This document shows, piece by piece, positions 7,266 to 15,613 of a stretch of 34,970 nucleotides of DNA. Made by a program: the position numbers and the translations under genes. Below the pieces are notes generated by a model that was not told the origin of the DNA, ran no database searches, and was given only the letters and a program-made list of their open reading frames with translations. Origin of the DNA: Acidobacteriota bacterium (GTDB lineage: Bacteria > Acidobacteriota > Vicinamibacteria > Vicinamibacterales > UBA2999); NCBI GenBank assembly GCA_016192845.1, contig JACPTI010000041.1, forward strand, positions 1-34,970, in the 5' to 3' direction. How positions within the stretch are numbered: the first letter of the stretch is position 1; every line of letters starts with the position of its first letter.

Positions 7266-7895
7266 ATGCAGGAGCTGAATCTGGACGTGGCGGGGGAGTT
7301 CCTGGTGATGGCGTCGACGCTCATCCACATCAAGTCGCGCATGCTGCTGCCGCGCCCGGATCCGACGCAGGAGGACGCCGGGCCCGACGAGGACCCGCGC
7401 GAGGCGCTCGTGCGGCGCCTGCTGGAGCACCAGAAGTTCAAGGCGGCGGCCGAGCTGCTGCACGACCGCGAGACGCTGCGCGGTGCGCAGTTCATGCGCG
7501 GCGACGCGAGCGTGGCGGCTGCCGCGGGCGATGCGTTCGAGCCGGAGCTCGAGGTCGATCTCTTCAGCCTGCTCACGGCGTTCCGCGGCGTCCTCGAGCG
7601 CGCCCGCCGCCGGCCGCCCATGGTGCTGCCGCCGGATCAGATCTCGATGGAGGACCGGATCGACCAGCTGCTCGCGCGGCTCTCCGAGACCGAAGCGTGT
7701 GGGTTCGAGGACCTGTTCACCGACGGCGACGGCTCGCGCGCGTTCATGATCGTCACGTTCCTGGCGCTGCTCGAGATGATCCGGCTGAAGCTCGTCCGGG
7801 TGTTCCAGTCGGGCGGCGTCGGGCCGATTCGCGTCTACAAGCGGGCGCGCCCCGCCGATGCGCCGCATCCGATTGGGGATCCCGAAAACCCATGA
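7266..7895 (+). CDS. scpA: segregation and condensation protein A, 5'-truncated
   Basis: The bacterial kleisin that bridges Smc and ScpB in the condensin complex. ScpA similarity already starts at 7233 ('ITEQYLDYIRLMQELNLDVA') ahead of the first ATG at 7266 and continues in the same frame through 'SRMLLPRPD' to the C-terminal winged-helix segment 'EDRIDQLLARLSE...FLALLEMIRLK'. From ATG 7266 it has 209 residues against about 250 for typical family members. The missing first 40 or so residues, beginning around an 'EGPLDLLL'-type motif, are the part that contacts the Smc neck. No ribosome binding site precedes 7266. The loss coincides with the nuoL fragment, so the gene is broken, or the assembly is joined wrongly here. 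scpB follows on the same strand. Confidence 0.85.
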   Translation: MQELNLDVAGEFLVMASTLIHIKSRMLLPRPDPTQEDAGPDEDPREALVRRLLEHQKFKAAAELLHDRETLRGAQFMRGDASVAAAAGDAFEPELEVDLFSLLTAFRGVLERARRRPPMVLPPDQISMEDRIDQLLARLSETEACGFEDLFTDGDGSRAFMIVTFLALLEMIRLKLVRVFQSGGVGPIRVYKRARPADAPHPIGDPENP

Positions 7896-7916
7896 GAGAC
7901 TGTCGTTCGTACTTCT

Positions 7917-7980
7917 TGGACCGCTATACGGCTCCAAACGAGAATCTTGTACCCGCTGTGACAAACCGTATAGCGGTCCA
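7917..7980. repeat. inverted repeat between scpA and scpB
   Basis: Perfect 15-nt arms TGGACCGCTATACGG (7917-7931) and CCGTATAGCGGTCCA (7966-7980) with a 34-nt loop. It fills the 108-bp gap between scpA and scpB, so it could attenuate transcription into scpB, or be a REP-type element like the one at 3300. Confidence 0.8.
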
Positions 7981-8003
7981 GAACGCGAACTGAGAGGGAA
8001 GAA

Positions 8004-8654
8004 GTGAGAAGCGTGAACGACAACACTCAGGATCGCGTTGCGGGCGGCATCGTTTCAGCCGAGCTGAAGGCGATCGTCGAGGCGCTCATCTTCGCCTCGC
8101 CGGAGCCGATCACGCCGCGGATGCTGTACCGCCTGCTCGCCGACGAGCCGAAGGAGGACGTCGCCGCCGCCGTCGAGGCGCTCCGGGCCGACTACAATCA
8201 GCGCCCGGGGCTGCAGTTCGTCGACGTGGCCGGCGGATACCAGATCGTCACGCGCCCGGAGCTCCACGAGTGGGTGCGGCGCCTCTTTCACGAGCACTCC
8301 ACGCAGAAGCTGACGGTGCAGGCGCTCGAGACGCTTGCCGTCATCGCCTACAAGCAGCCGATCACCGCCGTCGAGATCTCCGAGATTCGCGGCGTCAATA
8401 CGGCCGGCGTGCTCGGGACCCTGCTCGAGCGCCATCTGATCAAGATTATCGGTCGCAAGAATGTCGTTGGCCGTCCGTTTCTCTACGCCACCACGAAGGA
8501 ATTCCTGATCCGCTTCGGGCTCAAGGACTTGAGCGACCTCCCCCGAATCGAGGACATGGCCGAAGCGCTCGGCTTCGACCCGCCCGCCGGCCTCACCGAG
8601 ATCGCTCCACGCGAGGAGATGCTCCCGCTGGGCGAGGACGAGACGCCCGCCTGA
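8004..8654 (+). CDS. scpB: segregation and condensation protein B
   Basis: 216-residue partner of ScpA in the Smc condensin complex. It carries the two winged-helix domains of the family: the first around 'LKAIVEALIFASPEPITPRM', the second around 'LETLAVIAYKQPITAVEISE' with 'IRGVNTAGVLGTLLERHLIK', followed by the conserved 'GRPFLYATTKEFLIRFGLKD'. The start is GTG 8004 with GAGAGG at 7992-7997 ahead of it. Length is normal. The 3' end overlaps the convergent rluB gene by 62 bp, which is unusual because rluB normally follows scpB on the same strand. Confidence 0.93.
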   Translation: MRSVNDNTQDRVAGGIVSAELKAIVEALIFASPEPITPRMLYRLLADEPKEDVAAAVEALRADYNQRPGLQFVDVAGGYQIVTRPELHEWVRRLFHEHSTQKLTVQALETLAVIAYKQPITAVEISEIRGVNTAGVLGTLLERHLIKIIGRKNVVGRPFLYATTKEFLIRFGLKDLSDLPRIEDMAEALGFDPPAGLTEIAPREEMLPLGEDETPA

Positions 8655-9357
8655 GCGCGGCGACTTCCTGCGCCGTCAGCTCCCGCCACTGGCCGGGCTC
8701 GATCGTGCGATCTTCGAGCGGGCCGATCCGGACGCGCCGTAGCGCGCGCACCGGATGGCCCACCGCCTCGCACATCCGCCGCACCTGGCGCTTGCGGCCC
8801 TCGCGAATCGTCAGACGCAGCACGCTTTCGCCGCCGCGCCGCGGGTAGACGAGCACGACGTCGGCCGGCAGCGTGCGCCGGCCGTCGAGCGGGATCCCGC
8901 GGCGCAGCCGCTCCAGGTCGTCCTCGTCTGGGATGCCGGCGACGCGCGCCTCGTAGGTGCGCTCGACGCCGTGCCGCGGATGCGTCAGCCGTGCCGCCAG
9001 ATCACCGTCGTTGGTGAGCAGCAGCAGCCCCTCCGTGTCGTAGTCGAGCCGGCCCACCGGATACACGTACTCGCGCACGCCACGCAGCAGATCGATCACC
9101 GTCGGCCGCCGCTGCGGATCCGACCGCGTGGTCACGTAGCCGGCCGGCTTGTTGAGCAGGATGTAGCGGTGCCGCTCGGGCCCCTTGACGCGCCGCCCGT
9201 CGACGCGGATATCGTCGAGGGCCGGATCCGCCTTGGTCCCCATCTCGCGCACGGTGACGCCGTTCACCGTGACGCGCCCGTCGGCGATCAGCTTCTCGGC
9301 CGCGCGCCGCGACGCGACGCCGGCCTGGGAGAGGATCTTCTGGAGTCTCGCCTGCAT
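8593..9357 (-). CDS. rluB: 23S rRNA pseudouridine synthase, RluB/RsuA family
   Basis: 254 residues: an N-terminal S4 RNA-binding domain ('RLQKILSQAGVASRRAAEKL', residues 4-23) and a pseudouridine synthase domain with the catalytic motif 'GRLDYDTEGLLLLTNDG' (Asp in RLDYDT) and the C-terminal 'EGRKRQVRRMCEAVGHPV'. Probably modifies a uridine in the peptidyl-transferase region of 23S rRNA. It runs against scpB and overlaps its end; the final 20 or so residues (after 'QEVAALRRA') are antisense to scpB and look unconserved, suggesting the gene was flipped relative to the canonical scpB-rluB order. Confidence 0.9.
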   Translation of the reverse strand: MQARLQKILSQAGVASRRAAEKLIADGRVTVNGVTVREMGTKADPALDDIRVDGRRVKGPERHRYILLNKPAGYVTTRSDPQRRPTVIDLLRGVREYVYPVGRLDYDTEGLLLLTNDGDLAARLTHPRHGVERTYEARVAGIPDEDDLERLRRGIPLDGRRTLPADVVLVYPRRGGESVLRLTIREGRKRQVRRMCEAVGHPVRALRRVRIGPLEDRTIEPGQWRELTAQEVAALRRASRPRPAGASPRVERSR

Positions 9358-9368
9358 CTATCTGTTGC

Positions 9369-9500
9369 TGCGCGGCATGAGCATGTCGCTTCGCAAAACT
9401 GGCTCCGCTCGTCGCACCGTCGTCCGCTTTTCCGCCCATCCGGGCTCGCTGCGCGCTAACGCTGACTACAGTTTTGCTCCGGACATGCTCATGCCGCGCA
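9369..9500. repeat. long hairpin repeat, element A first half
   Basis: Perfect outer arms TGCGCGGCATGAGCATGTC (9369-9387) and GACATGCTCATGCCGCGCA (9482-9500). Further inside, GCAAAACT (9393-9400) pairs with AGTTTTGC (9470-9477), and GCTGACTACAGTTTTGC marks the conserved core. The core recurs at 23420-23549, but there the outer arms have another sequence that again pairs with itself. Together with 9516-9653 it fills the 315-bp gap between rluB and the hydrolase gene, which holds nothing else recognisable. Confidence 0.9.
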
Positions 9501-9515
9501 CCTCAGGCGGGCGGG

Positions 9516-9653
9516 CGTGAGGCCGAGGTGCCTCCGAAGCAAACCGTCGTCTGGCGCAAGCCGCGCAGCGAGACGGGTTGTTCGGCGGGGGCTCGTTGCA
9601 CTTCGAGCGGAGCCGGTTTGCGAAGGAGGCACCTCGGCCTCACGGTCGCCCGC
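9516..9653. repeat. long hairpin repeat, element A second half (opposite orientation)
   Basis: Perfect arms CGTGAGGCCGAGGTGCCTCC (9516-9535) and GGAGGCACCTCGGCCTCACG (9625-9644), extended imperfectly to 9653. Inner pair GCAAACCG (9539-9546) / CGGTTTGC (9614-9621). Its core (AAGCAAACCGTCGTC, then GGCGCAAGCCGCGCAGCGAG) is the reverse complement of the core of the first half, so the two hairpins face each other. The same layout recurs at 23561-23699. Confidence 0.9.
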
Positions 9654-9672
9654 GAAGACTCATGCGCCGTCA

Positions 9673-10839
9673 CTAGCGGTCCAACACGTCCGCCCAGAAC
9701 GCGATGAGCCGCCAGATCTCCGCCGCCGCCGCCGACCGGTCGAGCTCGGCGTGCGTGATGATCTGGCTGATGAGCACACGCACGTCGACCCCCTTCGACC
9801 GCAGATAGTCGCCGAGCACCGCCGACTCGGCGGTCGGAATCACCGTGTCGCCGTCGCCGTGCAGCAGGAACACCGGTGCGGCGGGCACCGACGGCGCGCG
9901 CTCGGGCGAGGCAGCCGGGTCGGCCTCGAGCCCCAGGTGCGGCACCAGGATCGGCCCGAGCGCCTTCACGTTCCGTTCGTTCACGTACTTCAGATACGTC
10001 GCCGACGGCTCCGGCAGCCCCTTCACCATCTCGCGCGCTTTCGCGAAGGTGGCGTTCGCCTGATTCATGTCGACGAGCGTGAGCTGCGACGCCAGCAGGA
10101 ACGTTCGGATCCCCTCGCGCAGCGGCGCCACCTGCTCGGCCGGCACTACGCGATCGGCCGCGGCGTACAGAATCACCGCGACGCCGTAGTCGTGCGGAGG
10201 ATGAGTTGCGATGCCCGGCGCCTGCACCGCGTCACCGGTTGCCAGGTAGTGCAGCACGCGCCCGAGATCGCCGTGCCCGCCGAACGAGACGACGTACGCC
10301 ACCTTGTCGCGGAGGGGGGGCCGGCCGGCCGCGACGATCGCGAGGCCGCCCGCGAAGCTGATGCCAACGATGCCCACGCGGCCGTCCGGCGCGAACGCCG
10401 GTTGCGCCGCAAGCCACGCAGCGGCATCTTCAATCACGTCGGCCGACCGCGCCGTGATCCGGTACGCCACCAGGTCGGGGAGCGCCATTGCCATCACGGC
10501 AATGCCGCTGCCGGCGAGATCGCGCGCGAGTGCCGTGAGCCGCGGCTCCGCGATGCCCATCGAGTGCACGCCGGGCACCAGGAGCACCGATCGCCGGATG
10601 CGCCCCTCGGGACGGTAGAACTGCGCCTGCACGTCGCCCTCGCGCGTCGGCACCGTGTGCGGGGACTGCGCGTCCACGGTCCGCGCGCGCGCTTCAAAGA
10701 AGCGCTCGATGGGGTCGCCGATGTTGGCCACGCGCACGAAGAGCGACGCCGCGCGCGCGTAGGGGCGCGCCGCGTACACGAGCGCCGTCGCCGTCAACAG
10801 CAGGAGGAGAAGGACGACGAGGGGACGCCGCAGCCGCAT
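9673..10839 (-). CDS. alpha/beta hydrolase, membrane-anchored or exported
   Basis: 388 residues. A strong hydrophobic N-terminal segment (residues 6-22) is a signal anchor or signal peptide. The hydrolase domain has the nucleophile elbow 'GISFAGG' (Ser nucleophile), a candidate acid Asp in 'HGDGDTVIP' and a catalytic His in 'IITHAELD', with an oxyanion region near 'LLVPGVHSMG'. The layout suits the dienelactone hydrolase/peptidase S9-like group; the substrate cannot be told. A possible lid of about 100 residues ('GIRTFLLASQ' to 'GLEADPAASP') precedes the last catalytic residues. It is divergent from cmk with 25 bp between, so both promoters overlap in this small space or lie within the genes. 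Confidence 0.8.
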   Translation of the reverse strand: MRLRRPLVVLLLLLLTATALVYAARPYARAASLFVRVANIGDPIERFFEARARTVDAQSPHTVPTREGDVQAQFYRPEGRIRRSVLLVPGVHSMGIAEPRLTALARDLAGSGIAVMAMALPDLVAYRITARSADVIEDAAAWLAAQPAFAPDGRVGIVGISFAGGLAIVAAGRPPLRDKVAYVVSFGGHGDLGRVLHYLATGDAVQAPGIATHPPHDYGVAVILYAAADRVVPAEQVAPLREGIRTFLLASQLTLVDMNQANATFAKAREMVKGLPEPSATYLKYVNERNVKALGPILVPHLGLEADPAASPERAPSVPAAPVFLLHGDGDTVIPTAESAVLGDYLRSKGVDVRVLISQIITHAELDRSAAAAEIWRLIAFWADVLDR

Positions 10840-10864
10840 CGCCGCCGCATGTTAGCATTGGGGT

Positions 10865-11524
10865 TTGGTGAAACGGCCGATTATCGCGATAGACGGACCC
10901 TCGGGCGCGGGGAAGGGCACCGTCGCGCGCACCATTTCGGAGAAGCTCGGCTACCGGCACATCGATACGGGCGCGATGTACCGCGCCGTCGGCTGGAAGG
11001 CAAACCTCGAACGGATCGCGCTCGACGACGAGCCGGCCGTCGCCGAGCTCGCCGCGCGCGCACGCATCGTCGTCGAGGGGGGCGTCGTCTCGATTGACGG
11101 CCACGACATCACGCGCGCCATCCGCTCGCCCGAGATCGACCGCGCCGCGGCGGCGGTGGCGCGGCTGCCGCGCGTCCGGCAGATCCTGGTGCAGCGTCAG
11201 CGCAAGGAAGCGGAGGCCGGCGGCGTGGTCATGGAGGGGCGCGACATCGGCACGGTCGTCTTTCCCGATGCCGACCTGAAGATTTATCTCGATGCCTCAC
11301 CCGAGGAGCGCGCGCGCCGGCGCGCGGTCGACCCGGCACACAGCGGCCGCACGGCGGGCCATGCGGCGGTGGCGGAGGCGATTGACGCGCGCGACTGGTC
11401 GGACACCACGCGCACCGCGTCGCCGCTGACGCTCGCGTCCGACGCCGTGCGCATCGACACCACCGGGCTGTCGATCCAGGAGGTGGTGGACAGGGTGATG
11501 AAGATCGTGACGGAGAGGCTTTAG
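10865..11524 (+). CDS. cmk: (d)CMP kinase
   Basis: 219-residue cytidylate kinase that phosphorylates CMP/dCMP to the diphosphates. The P-loop 'IDGPSGAGKGTVAR' is at residues 9-22, then 'YRHIDTGAMYRAVGW', the CMP-binding 'MEGRDIGTVVFPDADLKIYL', the LID region 'ASPEERARRRAVD' and 'DARDWSDTTRTASPL'. Length is normal. The start is TTG 10865 or the adjoining GTG 10868. Downstream, after an unrelated - strand gene, come rpsA and an HU/IHF gene, the cmk-rpsA-ihfB order also known from Escherichia coli. Confidence 0.93.
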   Translation: MVKRPIIAIDGPSGAGKGTVARTISEKLGYRHIDTGAMYRAVGWKANLERIALDDEPAVAELAARARIVVEGGVVSIDGHDITRAIRSPEIDRAAAAVARLPRVRQILVQRQRKEAEAGGVVMEGRDIGTVVFPDADLKIYLDASPEERARRRAVDPAHSGRTAGHAAVAEAIDARDWSDTTRTASPLTLASDAVRIDTTGLSIQEVVDRVMKIVTERL

Positions 11525-11529
11525 CCTTT

Positions 11530-11603
11530 CAGCGTTGGGCTTTGGGCCTGAGCCTTGGGCTTTGGCTCGGAGCCTAGAGCCCAGAGCCCAAAGCGCAGAG
11601 CCT
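11530..11603. repeat. 7-nt repeat array between convergent genes
   Basis: Two runs of 7-nt units with complementary content: GGGCTTT-like units from about 11537 to 11566, then AGCCTAG, AGCCCAG, AGCCCAA, AGCGCAG, AGCCTAT from about 11571 to 11605. They can fold on each other. It lies between the ends of cmk and the DUF6335 gene and may serve as a two-way terminator, although T-runs are lacking. Confidence 0.75.
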
Positions 11604-12267
11604 ATCGTTCCTTGTAGTCCTCCGACGAGGCCGGGTCCAGCTCCCAGCGCTTGCGATCGCGGTCGCTGATCTTCTTGTCGCCCTTCAGCTCCTCGTTGTC
11701 CTCGTACTCCACGCCCACCGCGCGGCCGATGTCGTCGACAATGTCCTGGTCGGGCGTCGGGTTGTCGCCGCCAGGCGCCTCGTCGCCGACCGAGTAGGCC
11801 GACTCCCAGTCGGCGTCGATGTCGCCGCCGGTGATCGCGGGGCTCGTCTCGGTGTGCTGGCTGAACTTCTCGTGGAGCTCGCGCCGGCCGGTACGCGCAG
11901 CCGAGGCGCTGCGGTCGAGGTCGAGCGAGGATGGCGGGGTCGGGACCATACCCTCGTCGCCGATCGTCCGGCGCTCGCGGTCGAGGGCTGGCGCCTTGCG
12001 GGCCTGCCCCGCCACGGCGGTCCGCTTCGCGACCTGCCCCGTGCGGCGGCGGGCGGTCACTTTCTTCGCCGCCATCTTGCGCGCCGGCTTTCGGGCGGCC
12101 TTACGAGCGCGCAGGCGGGCTTGCCGCGTCGAAGCCTTGCGAAGGCGGGCCGTCTTTCGGGCGCTGCCCCGTTTCCGGGCTGCGGCCCGTGCGCGAGATC
12201 GGCTGCTGCCGGCGCGCTTCGCCTTTTTCGTGCGCCCGGAGGCGCGTGCCGCCTTGCGTTTCGCCAT
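11602..12267 (-). CDS. histone-H1-like basic region fused to a DUF6335-type domain
   Basis: 221 residues. Residues 1 to about 95 are almost only Lys, Arg, Ala, Ser and Thr (for example 'RKAARKPARKMAAKK'), like eukaryotic H1 tails or bacterial Hc1/AlgP proteins, and should bind DNA without sequence specificity. The C-terminal 100 residues are acidic and resemble DUF6335: 'TGGDIDADWESAYSVGDEAP', 'GGDNPTPDQDIVDDIGRAVG', 'DRDRKRWELDPASSEDY'. DUF6335 proteins are mostly cyanobacterial and of unknown function. AAGGA seven bases ahead of the ATG supports the start. A nucleoid-associated role is inferred from the basic tail. Divergent from rpsA across a 419-bp gap. Confidence 0.75.
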   Translation of the reverse strand: MAKRKAARASGRTKKAKRAGSSRSRARAAARKRGSARKTARLRKASTRQARLRARKAARKPARKMAAKKVTARRRTGQVAKRTAVAGQARKAPALDRERRTIGDEGMVPTPPSSLDLDRSASAARTGRRELHEKFSQHTETSPAITGGDIDADWESAYSVGDEAPGGDNPTPDQDIVDDIGRAVGVEYEDNEELKGDKKISDRDRKRWELDPASSEDYKER

Positions 12268-12320
12268 GACTCATCCTTTCGTTCGCCCCAGACAGACCGG
12301 CTGGGTTCCGGGTGTTTACC

Positions 12321-12349
12321 TTGACAGTTACCGATAAGTGACGTATCCT
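12321..12349 (+). promoter_or_regulatory. sigma-70-type promoter ahead of rpsA
   Basis: TTGACA at 12321-12326 is an exact -35 consensus; 17 bases later TATCCT at 12344-12349 is a 4-of-6 -10 match. Transcription would begin near 12356, giving rpsA a leader of about 330 nt. GATAAG/CTTATC copies flank the -10 region (12333-12338, 12355-12360). Confidence 0.5.
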
Positions 12350-12686
12350 CTATATCTTATCGGCGTCGGAGAACTGCTCGCCGTGGGGGTGTGACGCCCC
12401 GGCCCTCGACCCTTCGTTCAGATCGCTCTGCCGCGTTCGTCGCCCCCGGCGAAGCTCAGCGCGACCCGAGCGGGGTGTCCAACGCGCGCGGACTTTGCGC
12501 GTTGGGGTGCCCTTGAGCATAGCCGAACGGGGGTTGAACGGCAGTGGTTGTCGATCGCCGTTATATCTGCGGGGGGCCGGTCACCGCAATAGAAACAAAC
12601 CGGCATGCCCTGAGCATGTCGAAGGGCACGCCCTGGGCGAGGCGCCGCAGGCGCCGAGCCGAAGGGGCGAGGAGGACGCGCATCGA
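12350..12686 (+). other. long rpsA leader with a hairpin and degenerate repeat sequence
   Basis: No gene. A 9-bp stem CCAACGCGC/GCGCGTTGG lies at 12479-12505. CCCTGAGCATGTCGAAGGG at 12608-12626 and a decayed copy near 12509-12530 belong to the CCTTCGACATGCTCAGG-type repeat that is common in many bacterial genomes. An open frame runs in phase with rpsA back to 12495, but its content is repeat-derived. GGAGG at 12671-12675 is the probable ribosome binding site, eleven bases before ATG 12687. Confidence 0.6.
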
Positions 12687-14489
<1,803 letters not shown>

Positions 14490-14530
14490 GTGGTAGCCGG
14501 AGCCCGTCAGGGTTCCGGGGCGAGGACGGC

Positions 14531-14899
14531 ATGAGCACTCCTGGCGGCAGCATGACGAAGGCGGAGCTCGTGGAGGAGGTGTCGCGGGTCTCCGAGCTGA
14601 CCAAGAAGCACTCGGAAGTCATCGTCGACACGGTGTTCAAGAGCATCATCGACGCGCTGCACCGCGGCGAGAAGATCGAGCTGCGCGGCTTCGGCAGCTT
14701 CCGGCTGCGGAAGCGCGAGCCGCGGAAGGGGCGCAACCCGAAGACCGGCGACAAGGTCGACGTGCCGCCGAAGAAGGTGCCGTACTTCAAGCCGGGCAAG
14801 GAGCTGAAGGATCTGATCAACCGCGAGGCGCCGGCGGAAGCCTCTTCCGCGCCGAAGCCGGCGCCGGCCGCGGCGTCGCCGGACACGGCGAGCGTGTGA
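14531..14899 (+). CDS. HU/IHF family DNA-binding protein
   Basis: 122 residues. The HU/IHF fold covers about residues 8-98, with the dimerisation helices ('KAELVEEVSRVSELTKKHSE') and the beta-arm signature 'GFGSFRLRKREPRKGRNPKT'. The DNA-intercalating Pro is in the arm ('RNPKTG'). It bends DNA in the nucleoid. A 7-residue N-terminal extension and an Ala/Pro-rich tail of about 24 residues are added to the usual 90-95. GAGG at 14522-14525 supports ATG 14531 over ATG 14552. Its place directly after rpsA matches ihfB in enterobacteria, so it may be the IHF-beta-type paralogue; the sequence alone does not settle HU versus IHF. Confidence 0.9.
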   Translation: MSTPGGSMTKAELVEEVSRVSELTKKHSEVIVDTVFKSIIDALHRGEKIELRGFGSFRLRKREPRKGRNPKTGDKVDVPPKKVPYFKPGKELKDLINREAPAEASSAPKPAPAAASPDTASV

Positions 14900-14910
14900 A
14901 CCCGAACAAT

Positions 14911-15006
14911 GCACAAGGCACAAGGCACAAGTCACAAGTCCCAAGTCACAATGAACGCGTTCGTGATTTGTGACTTGTGACTTGTGCCTTCTGACTTGTG
15001 ACTTGA
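14911..15006. repeat. 7-nt repeat array arranged as an inverted repeat
   Basis: The left arm holds about six units CACAAGG/CACAAGT/CCCAAGT (14912-14951). The right arm holds the complementary units GACTTGT/GTGACTT and ends right before the ATG at 15007. The short centre carries AACGCGTT. This leaves the HIT gene without a Shine-Dalgarno sequence, as with the site-2 protease gene. Confidence 0.85.
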
Positions 15007-15507
15007 ATGGAGAGGCTCTGGTCGCCCTGGCGGCTCGAGTACGTGACGCGCGGCGACACCAGCTCCGAATGCATCTTCTGTGTAGGGACGACCCAGGGAT
15101 CGCCCCTGCAACGCGACCTCATCGTCTTCGAAGGCACCACCGCCTACGTCATCCTCAATCTCTATCCCTATAACAACGGCCACCTGATGGTGGTGCCGTA
15201 CCGGCACGTCGCCACGCTCGGCGAGCTGACCGACGCGGAGCTGCAGGAGATCGGCATGCTGACGCAGCGCAGCGAGGCGGCGCTCACCGAGGCGTACCAG
15301 CCGCACGGCATGAACATCGGGATCAACCTGGGCAAGTCGGCGGGCGCCGGCATCCTCGAGCACGTGCACGTGCACGTGGTGCCGCGCTGGAGCGGCGACA
15401 CGAATTTCATGACCGTGGTCGGCGAGATGCGCGTGCTCCCCGAGGACCTCGGCGCGAGCGCCGCGCGGCTGCGGCCGATCTTCGCGCGGCTCGCCTCACG
15501 CACGTAG
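15007..15507 (+). CDS. HIT family nucleotide hydrolase/phosphorylase
   Basis: 166 residues. The histidine triad is 'EHVHVHVVPRW' near residue 118, the central His being the catalytic nucleophile of the family. The N terminus 'MERLWSPWRLEYV' and the 'SECIFC' pair (possible zinc ligands) mark the Ap4A-phosphorylase-like/FHIT-like branch acting on dinucleoside polyphosphates or nucleotide conjugates. 'LNLYPYNNGHLMVVPYRHV' is the conserved substrate-binding strand region. Length is normal. It is preceded by a 7-nt repeat array that forms its whole 5' leader. The exact substrate is not determined. Confidence 0.9.
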   Translation: MERLWSPWRLEYVTRGDTSSECIFCVGTTQGSPLQRDLIVFEGTTAYVILNLYPYNNGHLMVVPYRHVATLGELTDAELQEIGMLTQRSEAALTEAYQPHGMNIGINLGKSAGAGILEHVHVHVVPRWSGDTNFMTVVGEMRVLPEDLGASAARLRPIFARLASRT

Positions 15508-15585
15508 GCCGGGTCCGGCGGCGCCCGTGATCGCCACGCCGCGGACCCGGCGGAACGAGTCCGTACGACCGCTCCGCGGACCCGG
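15502..15585. repeat. palindromic repeat cluster (CGGACCCGG type)
   Basis: CCGGGTCCG (15509-15517) can pair with either of two CGGACCCGG copies (15542-15550, 15577-15585). The motif ACGTAGGCCGGGT at its left side recurs at 29388-29401, so this is a dispersed REP-type family. It fills most of the 106-bp gap between the HIT and acyl-CoA dehydrogenase-like genes. Confidence 0.7.
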
Positions 15586-15613
15586 CGCGGACGATTACGG
15601 GTACGATCCGTTG

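Noticed and set aside
9369..9653. Integron attC sites
   Set aside because: Size and hairpin shape fit, but the core lacks the GTTRRRY/RYYYAAC boxes, and no integrase or cassette genes are present.
9517..11097. 526-codon open frame on +
   Set aside because: Opposite strand of the alpha/beta hydrolase; Arg/His-rich composition and passes through the hairpin repeat.
12495..12686. N-terminal extension of ribosomal protein S1
   Set aside because: The in-phase extension is made of degenerate palindromic repeats and precedes a good GGAGG before ATG 12687.
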